A stretch of DNA of 64,000 nt from Bacteroidota bacterium (lineage in GTDB: Bacteria > Bacteroidota > Bacteroidia > Flavobacteriales > Weeksellaceae), in assembly GCA_018902795.1 (NCBI GenBank), contig JAHIQD010000002.1, positions 124,001 to 188,000 of the forward strand, written 5' to 3'. Each line of letters begins with the position of its first letter. The first letter of the stretch is position 1. This document shows positions 49,194 through 58,774 of the stretch, in pieces. The translations under genes were made by a program, and so were the position numbers. The notes under the pieces were generated by a model that did no database searches, was not told the DNA's origin, and was given only the letters and a program-made list of their open reading frames with translations.

Positions 49194-51521
49194 ATGCAGT
49201 TTGACCAAGGTTTTGATGTCACTCCCTTCCGGTTTGTCTTTTCATTTGCAACCCTCATTGAGCAGATGAATGCGATTGCCGGTGAGGACAAGCTGTATGC
49301 ATCGAAAAACCGGGACATTCTGGAGGAGGCCAAGTTTTATCCTGAACTTTCAGAAGAAGTTGATTATGCCTACCTGGAGGACAACTCCGAATTTCTGAAG
49401 CGCCTGCTTTCAGATATCTTTCCGCCATCGCTTACCGAAAACGAAATAAAAGCCGTGGGCATGCCTTTCGCGAATTTTCTTTATAATCCGACAGGAAGAC
49501 TTAGAAAAATCCTGGACGCGGCAGGCGATGATTTTGAACTGAAATTTAATAATTTATCTCCGGAACAGTCCTATATCATCAGCTGCTGTGTGATACTGAA
49601 TTCTTACTTCAAAATTAATTTTAAGCCGGACACCACGCTTATTTACAGTATTCCGAACGAAGAGGGGTATCTGAATCATTACCGGATTTTAACCAATGCC
49701 GATTTTTTAGAAATCAAACCGACCGAAAGATCTGTTTTCCTGTCACCCGGGGATATTCAGGAGCTCAGTGACCATTATGATCATATTGAGCTGTGGAAGA
49801 AAAAATTTCCTCCTAATTCCTGGGAACTTAAGGGTTTTGGGGTAGTGAGTTTTTATGATGCCACGACGGAGGTGGCTCTTTCCAATTTAAAAGGACTGCT
49901 CATTCAGTCGAAAGAACGGAAAGAGACTGTTTCCAGTGACCTGAACGGTATTTTCTGTTCCATATTCAGGAGTTCAGACATTGAAATTGGCTACACGGAA
50001 ATTGATTTGAAAGAAAAAATTTATAAAGAGTCGCCTATTAACAAGGTGATTAAAAGCAAGATTCTCCGGCCGGGTCATCACAAAGCATTATTAGAGGAAG
50101 CTTTGGTGAAGACGCTTAAAGAGAAGAACTATTTCACGATATCAGATATTTCCAAATATCTGGAAACGCACTCCGATTCCTTTTTAGCTTCCCATTATCA
50201 TCATCTCGGCTATCAAAGCGTCATCTTAGCGCCTGTATTCAGACATGATCAGCTTTTGGGAGTCATTGAGGTTACTTCTTCAAAAAAAATCCTGCACAGT
50301 GTAAATGCACACAAACTGGACGTCGTGATGCCTTTTTTAGAAGAAAGCATCAACCAAATTTACAGCACCCTGGAATATCAGGTTGCAGCACTCATTCAGC
50401 GCGAATACACCTCGATACATCCGAGTGTTTACTGGAAGTTCCACAGGGAAGCGCTGAAGCATGTAATGTTCAGTTATGACCAGCGCGGTAAAAAACTGCC
50501 CTATCAGAGCATTGTTTTTGATCAGGTTCTTCCTCATTACGGGCAGTCGGATATTAAAAACTCTTCTCTTTTAAGAAATACTGCCATTCTTCTGGATCTT
50601 CAGGAACAGATGATTTTATTGGCATCTCTGCTCAATTCTCTGGAAACCACTGCCGATTTAAGTGAACTGACTGTTGAGGTAACGGAGAAAACTAAGAAAC
50701 TGGAAAGCGGTCTGAAGGCGGATACCGAAAACGAAATACAGCGTTTTCTGACCCAAAAAGTAAATCCCACGCTTAGGAAACTTCAATCTGAAAATGAATT
50801 CACTGACCAAAAAATCAATTCCTATTTCATGCGGACTGAACCATCATCACCACAGAGCTGTGTGCACAGAAAACGTTTTGACGAAAGCATTTCACTGATT
50901 AATAAAGAACTGACGGACCTTATCGACGAAAGACAGGAAGAGCAGCAAAAAATATTTCCGTTTTATTATGAACGTTTTGCCACCGACGGTGTAGAGCACA
51001 ATCTCTATATAGGAGGAGATATTGCACCATGGCTGAGCTATGAGCCTGTATTTTTGAGAAATCTGAGAATCTGGCAGATGAGGGTGATGATTGAAAGTGA
51101 AATTCTGTTTAAGAAAACCAGGAAGAATCTGCCTTTAAATCTGGACATCACCTCGCTGATTCTGGCTTATGGAAACAGCATCAGCATCCGGTTCCGGATG
51201 GATGAAAAGCGTTTTGATGTGGATGGCAGCTATAACGCAAGATACGAAATCATCAAAAAAAGAATTGATAAGTCCCTGATAAAAAACTCAGATGAAAGAC
51301 TGGTACAAACGGGAAAAATAAGTATCGTATTCGCCCAGCGTTACCAGCTGGAGGAATACATGAAATACATCAGCCTTCTGCAGTCCGAAAACCTTCTTCA
51401 TGATCATATAGAAATTCTGGAAATCCAAGACCTGCAGGGGATTACCGGACTGAAAGCGATAAGAGTAGGCATCAACTTCGGATGCAGAGCCATAAGCTAT
51501 CCTTTTTATCAGGATATTTAA
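49194..51521 (+). CDS. GAF-domain-like protein of 775 residues, function unknown
   Basis: Large cytoplasmic protein without signal peptide or membrane segment. Residues ~240-400 (ETVSSDLNGIFCSIFRSSDIEIGYTEI ... HHLGYQSVILAPVFRHDQLLGVIEVTSSKK) have a GAF-like pattern, and in NCBI-style annotation similar Bacteroidota proteins are called GAF domain proteins. Residues 470-590 are helical with a coiled-coil-prone stretch (TVEVTEKTKKLESGLKADTE). The C-terminal ~180 residues form an alpha/beta part of unknown type. No catalytic output domain such as HK, GGDEF or nucleotidyl cyclase is recognised. Convergent with the HD-PycTM gene, with a 15-nt gap. Confidence 0.65.
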   Translation: MQFDQGFDVTPFRFVFSFATLIEQMNAIAGEDKLYASKNRDILEEAKFYPELSEEVDYAYLEDNSEFLKRLLSDIFPPSLTENEIKAVGMPFANFLYNPTGRLRKILDAAGDDFELKFNNLSPEQSYIISCCVILNSYFKINFKPDTTLIYSIPNEEGYLNHYRILTNADFLEIKPTERSVFLSPGDIQELSDHYDHIELWKKKFPPNSWELKGFGVVSFYDATTEVALSNLKGLLIQSKERKETVSSDLNGIFCSIFRSSDIEIGYTEIDLKEKIYKESPINKVIKSKILRPGHHKALLEEALVKTLKEKNYFTISDISKYLETHSDSFLASHYHHLGYQSVILAPVFRHDQLLGVIEVTSSKKILHSVNAHKLDVVMPFLEESINQIYSTLEYQVAALIQREYTSIHPSVYWKFHREALKHVMFSYDQRGKKLPYQSIVFDQVLPHYGQSDIKNSSLLRNTAILLDLQEQMILLASLLNSLETTADLSELTVEVTEKTKKLESGLKADTENEIQRFLTQKVNPTLRKLQSENEFTDQKINSYFMRTEPSSPQSCVHRKRFDESISLINKELTDLIDERQEEQQKIFPFYYERFATDGVEHNLYIGGDIAPWLSYEPVFLRNLRIWQMRVMIESEILFKKTRKNLPLNLDITSLILAYGNSISIRFRMDEKRFDVDGSYNARYEIIKKRIDKSLIKNSDERLVQTGKISIVFAQRYQLEEYMKYISLLQSENLLHDHIEILEIQDLQGITGLKAIRVGINFGCRAISYPFYQDI

Positions 51522-51536
51522 AAAAGACGCTGATTA

Positions 51537-52715
51537 TTAAATAAATCCTCTGAAAGCCAGATAAAAACTGAGCACCGAAACCAGGATCCCCACCGTAAAA
51601 ACAGTATAGGTCGTCCGTAAAAGACGGTACTTTCTGTTTAACACCACTCCAAGATAATACAAATCCTTAATCATACTTTCGTACAGATAATCTTTGTCCT
51701 TCATCATTTCCTTCATGGCTGCGGTATATTCGTCAACCGGGACATTGTGAAAATTTCCAAAAAAAAGCAGGTTCACTTTCCGGTCTTTAATATCTTTTTC
51801 CGCAAAAACACCTCCTGTTACTTTAGGTCTCGTGGAAATAATAGCCATCAGAATGCTGGCCACTGAAAAACCCACCATCACAAAGGTGGGAATTACCAAA
51901 TGAGCATTGCGGGGCGCATCGAGCTTTGGAACAATGGTAGAAAGCGCTACGGAGATGATAATGGCATTCACCGATAATAAAATATTGGCCTTCGTGTCCG
52001 CAATCTGGCTGAGTTGCGTATGGTTGTTTATCGTCACCCGCAACATCGTTTCAACACCCCGTTCGGGGGATTCCATTTTCTCGAGCTTTTTCTTATTCAG
52101 AATCGATTTTTCTTCTTTGAGGCTGGTCTTATCCTTTATAAACTCCGTCATTTTTCTCATATTTTCCTGCTTGTTGCTTTCCCAGTTTTTCCTTGCAACA
52201 CCGGTATAATAACGATGCTGTTTAAAAAAGGCAATATTCTGTTCCACCCACTGAACTTTGGTGTATCTGATGTTTTTACTGGTTTTCAGCTCGTTCCGAA
52301 GAAGTTCGGTCACCTCGAAAAATGAAGGATCACCAAGGTGTGAAGTATCTGCGTCCCTGATAATTTCCTCCAGCAGATTCTGTGGAGTATGGCTGTGCAC
52401 CGTTGCATTAATAATTTTCTTCACCTGCTCAATCTCCTCCTGAGGAAGATGTTCGTTCTGAAGAAAGCTCTCCGCAATTCTCATTCCTATTTCTTCATGA
52501 TTTTCGGAAGACTGCATATAACCAACATCATGAAACCATGCAGCCAATAGCAAAATCTCAGTATCTTTGTCATTAATACCTTCAGCTTCAGCAAGTAATT
52601 TTGTGCTGCTCACTACGCGACCGGTATGTTCTGCATTATGAAAACTGCAGGAAACGGGAAGTTGGTCTGCCAGTACTTTGGTCACATATTGCCCGGCTTT
52701 GGTGACGATATTCAT
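51537..52715 (-). CDS. HD phosphohydrolase domain fused to a Pycsar-effector-type (PycTM, DUF5706) membrane domain
   Basis: 392 residues. Residues ~20-190 are an HD domain: H in SFHNAEHTGRVV, the HD pair in AAWFHDVGYM, and HSHTPQNLLEEIIRDADTSHLGD further on, all metal ligands in place. A charged linker (about 190-222) leads to the DUF5706/PycTM region (MLRVTINNHTQLSQIADTKANILLSVNAIIISV, then a second membrane segment FVMVGFSVASILMAI, and a third near the end). In Pycsar defence PycTM effectors respond to cCMP/cUMP and damage the membrane, but no cyclase gene is nearby. The HD part may control a nucleotide signal. Membrane-bound. Divergent from the phosphoesterase gene. Confidence 0.85.
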   Translation of the reverse strand: MNIVTKAGQYVTKVLADQLPVSCSFHNAEHTGRVVSSTKLLAEAEGINDKDTEILLLAAWFHDVGYMQSSENHEEIGMRIAESFLQNEHLPQEEIEQVKKIINATVHSHTPQNLLEEIIRDADTSHLGDPSFFEVTELLRNELKTSKNIRYTKVQWVEQNIAFFKQHRYYTGVARKNWESNKQENMRKMTEFIKDKTSLKEEKSILNKKKLEKMESPERGVETMLRVTINNHTQLSQIADTKANILLSVNAIIISVALSTIVPKLDAPRNAHLVIPTFVMVGFSVASILMAIISTRPKVTGGVFAEKDIKDRKVNLLFFGNFHNVPVDEYTAAMKEMMKDKDYLYESMIKDLYYLGVVLNRKYRLLRTTYTVFTVGILVSVLSFYLAFRGFI

Positions 52716-52730
52716 CTTTCTAATTTAAGT

Positions 52731-52738
52731 CAAATTTA
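52731..52738 (-). promoter_or_regulatory. -7 promoter element of the HD-PycTM gene
   Basis: TAAATTTG on the minus strand, 15 nt before the ATG at 52715. It overlaps the first base of the divergent phosphoesterase start codon at 52738, so the two promoters must interpenetrate the opposing 5' regions. Confidence 0.5.
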
Positions 52739-55700
52739 TGAAAAATATTATTTCTAAATGCTTTACTGCGGCTGCTTTCGGTTTGATGCTTTTATCGTGC
52801 GCTACCGAAAAAGCACAGTATGGGAACGCTGCAAAAGATTTTAAAAACCAGCAGTCTGTAAAAAATGAAGATATTGCCCATACATTTTATCTGATTGGTG
52901 ACGCAGGGAATTTTGAAAAAGAGGAGTCGAAAAACATACTTAAGAGCTTTAAAAACACTCTTGACACCGCAAACTCCAATAGCACGGTAATTTTTTTGGG
53001 CGACAACATCTACCCTATCGGCATGCCTGAAAAAAACGCATCAGGGCGAAAAGCCGCGGAAGAAAAGCTGGACGCACAAATAGCGCTTACCGGAAACTTT
53101 AAAGGCAACACCCTCTTTATCCCGGGAAACCACGACTGGTACAGCGGTGGAACGGTTGGATTGAAGGAGCAGGAACAGTATATCCGGCAGCATGTCAATG
53201 ACAAAGCCTTTGCCCCGAAAAATTCATGCGCCCTCGAAACAAGAAAAATAAACAAAGACATTGCACTGATTATTGTGGATTCCCAGTGGTTTCTTGCAGA
53301 CTGGGACAAAAATCCGGGAATCAATGAAAAATGTGACCTTAAAACCCGTGAAGCCTTTTTTGAGGAATTTGAAGGGGAGCTCAATAAAAATCAAAATAAA
53401 ACGGTAATTGTCGCCATGCATCATCCATTGCAGGACAATGGCTCTCACGGCGGAAAATTCTCTCTGGAAAAACAGCTTTTTCCTTTAGAACACAAAATTC
53501 CCCTTCCTGTCCTTGGAAGTTTAATGAATCTGGCAAGAGCAACCGGTGGATTAAGCACGACAGATCTTTCCAATGAACAGTACAGAACGCTTTCAGCACG
53601 GTTACAAACGCTCCTGGCCGGCCGCGGAAATGTAGTGGTAGTTTCCGGTCACGATCACAATTTACAGTATATCAGCAAAAATAATATCTATCAGGTCATC
53701 AGCGGTGCCGGTTCAAAAAATGAAGCCGCAGCCGCCATTTCCAAAAACGACTTTTCTTATGGAAAAAATGGATATGCGGTTCTCCATATTTCAAAAAGTG
53801 GTGATGCGGAAGTCATTTTCTATGGCACAGAAAATGAAAAACCTACGGTAGTCTTCCGGCAACAGATTCTTAAAAACTCCGGCGGTACTTTACCTCATTT
53901 CCCAACCACTTTTCCGGCTGAAATGACCTCATCCGTTTATGATAAAAAACTCACTGAAAAAAGCAGAATTCATGAATGGCTGTTCGGAAAAAATTACCGC
54001 ACCACCTACGCAATTCCGGTAAACGTTCCTGTTCTGGATTTGGCGGGTTTTAAAGGAGGTGCTGAAGCAAAAAGATCAGGAGGAGGACATCAGACCAGTT
54101 CTCTCCGTCTGGAAACTCCACAAGGCGAATACGTCATGAGGGCACTGAAAAAAAGTGGCGTCCGTTTTCTGCAGAACGTAGCATTTAAAGACCAGTATAT
54201 CACTGAAGATTTCGAAGGTGGTTTTGCAGACCGGTTTCTTCTGGATTTCTTTACCAGCGCCCATCCCTATAGCAGTTTAGCGGTAGCGACCTTATCCGAT
54301 TCCATTGGTCTGAAACACACCAACCCGAAACTGTACTATATCCCAAAGCAGGCCGCACTCGGGAAATTCAACAGCAGTTTCGGAAACGAACTGTATTTCG
54401 TGGAAGAACGGGAGCCGGAAACCCAGGACGGTATTATTGAACTTTTAGGAACTGATGATGTATTAAAACTGCTGGCAAAAGATGAAAAGTATAAAATTGA
54501 TGAAAAAATGTACATCAGAGCCCGTCTGTTCGATATGCTCATCGGTGATTGGGACCGCCATTATGACCAGTGGAAATGGGAGCAGAAACCGGAAGGCAAA
54601 TTCATCATGCTCTCTCCTTTTCCCAAAGACCGCGACCAGGCGTTCGTGAAGTATGACGGATTTCTGACCAAAATGATTCTGGATTTCCCGGAGCTGCGTC
54701 ACATGCAGAATTTTGGAGAAAAAATAAAGAATGTAAAGTGGTTCAACATGGAAGCGTATCCGCTTGATCTCACTTTCACGAAAAATTCAACTGAAAGCGA
54801 GTGGATGCAGGAAGCAGAATGGATTAGGAGCCAGATGGATTCAGCAACAGTCAACCGTGCTTTTGCCCAGTTACCGAAAGAAGTTCAGAACGGGGATACA
54901 GAAGAGATCAAGCGCCTGCTGAACATCCGAAAACAAACCCTTTCAAATGTAGCTTCAGCGTATTATAAAGTTCTTCAGAAAACCGTTTTACTGACCGGAA
55001 CCAACAAAAAAGATAAATTTGAGGTTAACCGGCTGCCTAACGGTGAAACCCAGGTGAAAATTTACCGCAATAAAAAAGACGGACTGGAGCTGGTGTCTGA
55101 AAAAACATATTCTGAAAATCTAACCGATGAAATCTGGATCTACGGGTTGGGCGATGATGATGTATTCACTGTAAACGGAACCGGTAAAAGCAGAATAAAA
55201 GTACGGCTCATTGGCGGTTTAAATCATGATGTGTACGAGGTAAACGCAAAAGAAAACACTTCGGTGTATGATTACAGATCAAAGAAAAACACCATTGAAA
55301 ACCCTTCAGTGAAAACAATATTAACGGATGACTACAGCATCAATGAATACGATTACAGAAAACCAAAATACAGTTATTGGTCGAGTATGCTCAATCTTGG
55401 CTATAACCCCGACGATGGTGTCATTCTGGGAGGAGATGTTTTTTTTGTTAAAAATGGTTTCCGCATGAATCCATTTTCCTCCAGACATACGGTTACTGCC
55501 AACTATTTTACAGATTCCGGCGGTTATGAACTGGCTTACACAGGAATTTTTCCGCGGCTTACCGGTCACTGGTTTTTACAGCTCAACACCGGCTTCACCT
55601 CCTCCCAGTTTATCAGAAATTATTTCGGTACAGGTAATGAATCCGTCAATCAGGTGGATATTTATGGGAAAGAATATTATCGGGTCCGTGGGAAAGAATT

Positions 55701-56412
55701 TTATATTTCACCTTCTCTGAACTGGAAGAAAAATGCGTCGCACTTCTTTATTAAACCTGTTTACGAAGCACTCACCATTGAAGAAACTGCAGGAAGAAGA
55801 ATTTCGGCTGCCGGAACTGTGAGCCCCGATGTCTTTTCCACCCAACATTTCGCAGGTGCTGATCTTGGCTTTCATTACCGCAATTTCAATAAAAATGTAA
55901 ACCCAACCCTGGGCATGAAACTGAACGCAGAATTCGGATACCGTCAAAATCTGAAGGAAGGAAACAGGAAACTCCCGGGGCTGCTTGCCGGGCTGGGCTT
56001 CACCCATTACCTTACGAAAAATGAAAAATTGGTCTTATCCTCTTATGCCGAAGCCAAATGGCTGTTGAGTAATGATCATGAGTTTTACCAGATGAACACT
56101 TTAGGGGGAAACCATGACTTAAGAGGCTTCCAGTTTAACCGTTTCTATGGGAAAAATTCCTTTTACCAAAGTACGGACCTGAGTTTGGGAGTGGGCACTT
56201 TCAGAAATGCACTTGTTCCAATCAATGTAGGCATTTTTGCAGGATTTGATTACGGCCGGGTATGGGTTCCGAATGAATCCAGTAATCAATGGCATCATTC
56301 CACCGGAGCAGGAATTTCGCTCAACGCGCTTAATCAGTTGGGTGTTAATGCTTCTTACTTTTTTTCGGAAGATGGAAACAGATTGGTTTTGGCATTGGGA
56401 ATGAATTTCTAA
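52738..56412 (+). CDS. Lipoprotein metallophosphoesterase fused to an outer-membrane beta-barrel
   Basis: 1224 residues. Lipoprotein signal with lipobox LLSC (Cys22). The calcineurin-like phosphoesterase domain has all metal motifs: FYLIGDAGNF (about 50-59), VIFLGDNIYP (about 84-93), IPGNHDWYSG (about 128-137), VAMHHPL (about 225), VVSGHDHNLQ (about 304-313). A middle region of about 500 residues (from FGKNYRTTYAIPVNVPVLDL; with LFDMLIGDWDRHYDQW) is of unknown fold, reminiscent of kinase-like/HipA-type pieces. The last ~350 residues are alternating strands ending in aromatic residues (NRLVLALGMNF), an Omp85-like barrel. Likely an outer-membrane phosphatase with surface-exposed or periplasmic catalytic domain. 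Substrate unknown. Confidence 0.88.
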   Translation: MKNIISKCFTAAAFGLMLLSCATEKAQYGNAAKDFKNQQSVKNEDIAHTFYLIGDAGNFEKEESKNILKSFKNTLDTANSNSTVIFLGDNIYPIGMPEKNASGRKAAEEKLDAQIALTGNFKGNTLFIPGNHDWYSGGTVGLKEQEQYIRQHVNDKAFAPKNSCALETRKINKDIALIIVDSQWFLADWDKNPGINEKCDLKTREAFFEEFEGELNKNQNKTVIVAMHHPLQDNGSHGGKFSLEKQLFPLEHKIPLPVLGSLMNLARATGGLSTTDLSNEQYRTLSARLQTLLAGRGNVVVVSGHDHNLQYISKNNIYQVISGAGSKNEAAAAISKNDFSYGKNGYAVLHISKSGDAEVIFYGTENEKPTVVFRQQILKNSGGTLPHFPTTFPAEMTSSVYDKKLTEKSRIHEWLFGKNYRTTYAIPVNVPVLDLAGFKGGAEAKRSGGGHQTSSLRLETPQGEYVMRALKKSGVRFLQNVAFKDQYITEDFEGGFADRFLLDFFTSAHPYSSLAVATLSDSIGLKHTNPKLYYIPKQAALGKFNSSFGNELYFVEEREPETQDGIIELLGTDDVLKLLAKDEKYKIDEKMYIRARLFDMLIGDWDRHYDQWKWEQKPEGKFIMLSPFPKDRDQAFVKYDGFLTKMILDFPELRHMQNFGEKIKNVKWFNMEAYPLDLTFTKNSTESEWMQEAEWIRSQMDSATVNRAFAQLPKEVQNGDTEEIKRLLNIRKQTLSNVASAYYKVLQKTVLLTGTNKKDKFEVNRLPNGETQVKIYRNKKDGLELVSEKTYSENLTDEIWIYGLGDDDVFTVNGTGKSRIKVRLIGGLNHDVYEVNAKENTSVYDYRSKKNTIENPSVKTILTDDYSINEYDYRKPKYSYWSSMLNLGYNPDDGVILGGDVFFVKNGFRMNPFSSRHTVTANYFTDSGGYELAYTGIFPRLTGHWFLQLNTGFTSSQFIRNYFGTGNESVNQVDIYGKEYYRVRGKEFYISPSLNWKKNASHFFIKPVYEALTIEETAGRRISAAGTVSPDVFSTQHFAGADLGFHYRNFNKNVNPTLGMKLNAEFGYRQNLKEGNRKLPGLLAGLGFTHYLTKNEKLVLSSYAEAKWLLSNDHEFYQMNTLGGNHDLRGFQFNRFYGKNSFYQSTDLSLGVGTFRNALVPINVGIFAGFDYGRVWVPNESSNQWHHSTGAGISLNALNQLGVNASYFFSEDGNRLVLALGMNF

Positions 56413-56418
56413 ACAGTG

Positions 56419-57279
56419 TTAAAGTTTAAGCCGGTACAGATATGAACTTTCTTTTTTAGCAGCTTCATCAGTAATGAGCAGGGTGCTGTTGTCTTCAAAG
56501 CATACCCCTTCTTTCTGTGAGAAATGACCGAGTTCAATCTGCCGTACTTTCCCGGAAAAAAAATCATCGCCTTTAAAATCAGTGAAAACCCAGACCTTAT
56601 CTGAGGACAAAAGGGCGACCTTAGTTTTATCAGGACTCATGGCCGCACTGGTAACGGCGCATCGGTTATAATGGTCACACGTCACAAATTCTGACACTTT
56701 TTCTGCAGCCACTCTTTCTCCCACGGTGTTCTTCACCCGGTACAAAGAAGTGGTTCCGTCAAACTTTGAACTCCTGTTCTTGGTGAAAATATAAAACTGA
56801 CTGTTATAGTACAGAAAAGCTTCAGCATCAAAAACAAGGTCTTTCTTTTTAGGAGGAAAATCTTTTTGTTCAGGATAGTAAAACGTAATGATTTCTGAAG
56901 CCTCCACTTCCTCTTTATTCAGACCGGAAGCATTAATTTTATAAATTGCCAGATTCTGCCGCTCATTATCGTTATTACCGAAATCTCCGATATAAAGGTT
57001 TCCCTTTTCATCTGATGTAAGGTCCTCCCAGTCGTTGTTCTGAACATTTGAAATATGAATTTTACGAATCAGTTCCCCCTTCCTGTTAAAGCCGAAAAGT
57101 GTAGGATTATTATGCTGGTCTTCCACGGTCCAAACCAGTTCTGAGCCCCTGGAAATTTCACATGCCGAAGCTTCTTTAATCTCTTTTGGAAGTGCCGTAA
57201 TGACTTCAACTTTCTGTTCCGCACTTTGTCTGCAATTGGTCAGAAAGAAAGCTAAAACTGCTATAATTACTGTTCTCAT
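56419..57279 (-). CDS. Beta-propeller-like lipoprotein
   Basis: 286 residues from the ATG at 57279; a TTG at 57300 would add seven residues but no better signal. Lipobox LTNC (Cys16). The mature part has repeated beta-blade motifs (GSELVWTVEDQHNNPTLFGF, NDWEDLTSDEKGNLYIGDFGNNDNERQN, VFDAEAFLYYNSQFYIFTKNR, VALLSSDKVWVF, EGVCFEDNSTLLITDEA), as in SdiA-regulated/SMP-30-like six-bladed propellers. Several Asp-rich turns may bind Ca2+. Convergent with the phosphoesterase gene, 6 nt apart. Enzymatic activity not shown by any motif. Confidence 0.75.
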   Translation of the reverse strand: MRTVIIAVLAFFLTNCRQSAEQKVEVITALPKEIKEASACEISRGSELVWTVEDQHNNPTLFGFNRKGELIRKIHISNVQNNDWEDLTSDEKGNLYIGDFGNNDNERQNLAIYKINASGLNKEEVEASEIITFYYPEQKDFPPKKKDLVFDAEAFLYYNSQFYIFTKNRSSKFDGTTSLYRVKNTVGERVAAEKVSEFVTCDHYNRCAVTSAAMSPDKTKVALLSSDKVWVFTDFKGDDFFSGKVRQIELGHFSQKEGVCFEDNSTLLITDEAAKKESSYLYRLKL

Positions 57280-57374
57280 ACGATTGAATTCGAAATTCAA
57301 AAATACTAAAATAAAAATGCGCTGTAAAAACCGCTAATCTCCAACACTTATTCTACGATTGACAAAGTATCTCT

Positions 57375-58625
57375 CTAATTTTTCAGGTAATAGGTATAAA
57401 CGTTATAAGGAAATATTTTCTCGGCTACAAAGCGGGAAATCAAACTGCATATCAGAATAGGGAAAAATAACACGAAACCGTTCGGAACCAGATTACACAC
57501 CAGAAATAATGCCGTGAAAGGCGCATAGATGGAAGCCGAAAGCGTAGCCGCCGCCCCTATCAGCGCAAAGTTCACCATATTGAATGTCATTCCCAGATAG
57601 GTGTTGCAGCAATATGCCAGACAAAAACCCAGAAAAGCACCTGCTACAATGCTGGGCGCGAAAACACCGCCGTCACCTCCTGCACCCAGTGTCAATGCAG
57701 AAGCCAGGGGTTTAAGGAAGATCAGTGCCATCAGAAAAATCGCCGGGTAGGTTTGCGAACCGCTCAGCAGTTCCCGCAACGGATGATAGCTGTCACCATA
57801 GAGAAAAGGAAAACTGAAGATCAGGAGTCCTACCAGTAAAGCCCCAAGATTTACTTTGATAAATTCGCTGCGGATGCCGGCAAAAAAGTCTTTAATCCGG
57901 ATGACAAGCACCGTAAAATACACCGAGAGCAAAGCACCCAAGATGCTGAGGAGCCCAAAATAAGGCACAGCTTCCCACTTCCAGCCGGTAAGGAAATAAG
58001 GAAGAAGGTGTTGCGTTTTAAATACGGTCATAAAAAGCCAGGAAATGAGTGCCGATACTGTACAGCTGATAAAAAGTGTTTTAGAGAATTTTCTGGCGAT
58101 CACTTCCATCGCAAAGAGCCAGCCGGCCAACGGACTTCCAAAGAGCACCGCAACTCCGGCCACTACACCGGCACAGACCATTTCGAGTTTATAGACATTT
58201 GCAGAAAAATTCTTTTCGTAGGCTGCATTTCCGACCGTCGCTGAAGCCACCACCGTGGAAACTTCAATACCCGTAGATCCACCAAAAACAACCGTTAAGA
58301 AACCATTAAAATAATGCGACGGGATTTTAAAAAGCGGCAAATGGTCTTTTCTCTGATCCACTGTTTTATAAATCTCTGTAATACCTTTATTTTTCCTGTT
58401 TCGGAACAGGTACTTTCTTAAAAAATAGATCGCCGTAATTCCTACGGTCGGGAGAAAAATAAAAATCAGAGGATTTCTTTTTTCCGATGTACTGAAAATA
58501 ATTTCCTGAAAATATTCAGTCAGTGTCTTTAGAGAAAAGGCCAGAAAACAGCAACAGATCCCAATTAAAACTGAAATTAAGGCAAGTCTTAACTCATGGT
58601 GTCTCTGTATTTTTTTTCTTTCCAT
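57375..58625 (-). CDS. ClC-family chloride channel or Cl-/H+ exchanger
   Basis: 416 residues from the ATG at 58625; the frame extends upstream to a TTG at 58763, but those residues are not ClC-like and overlap the amylase promoter region. About 11 membrane helices. Selectivity-filter regions: GGSTGIEVSTVVASAT (about 112-127, in place of GxEGP, gating Glu kept), GSPLAGWLFAMEVIARKFS, and GGDGGVFAPSIVAGAFLG (about 330-347). There is no C-terminal CBS pair. Inner-membrane anion transport. The GIEVST variant is common in Bacteroidota ClC proteins. Channel versus exchanger cannot be decided. Divergent from amylase, 149-bp gap. Confidence 0.92.
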   Translation of the reverse strand: MERKKIQRHHELRLALISVLIGICCCFLAFSLKTLTEYFQEIIFSTSEKRNPLIFIFLPTVGITAIYFLRKYLFRNRKNKGITEIYKTVDQRKDHLPLFKIPSHYFNGFLTVVFGGSTGIEVSTVVASATVGNAAYEKNFSANVYKLEMVCAGVVAGVAVLFGSPLAGWLFAMEVIARKFSKTLFISCTVSALISWLFMTVFKTQHLLPYFLTGWKWEAVPYFGLLSILGALLSVYFTVLVIRIKDFFAGIRSEFIKVNLGALLVGLLIFSFPFLYGDSYHPLRELLSGSQTYPAIFLMALIFLKPLASALTLGAGGDGGVFAPSIVAGAFLGFCLAYCCNTYLGMTFNMVNFALIGAAATLSASIYAPFTALFLVCNLVPNGFVLFFPILICSLISRFVAEKIFPYNVYTYYLKN

Positions 58626-58774
58626 TGGTATTCTTTTATGCAATATTAAGGAATTCAAAAAAAACAATTCCTTAAAGTCAGGGCAAAAAAAAGCGGAGGA
58701 CCGAAACAAAAAGCGCCAGGTTCTTAAGTTTTCGGGATAGTTTTTGCTAACTTCACCTGTCAAAAAAATAAACT

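Noticed and set aside
51537..52715. Complete Pycsar defence operon
   Set aside because: Only an effector-type domain is present; no pyrimidine cyclase reading frame was found on either side.
58626..58763. N-terminal extension of the ClC protein from a TTG
   Set aside because: The added residues do not resemble ClC proteins; the ATG at 58625 gives a normal length.
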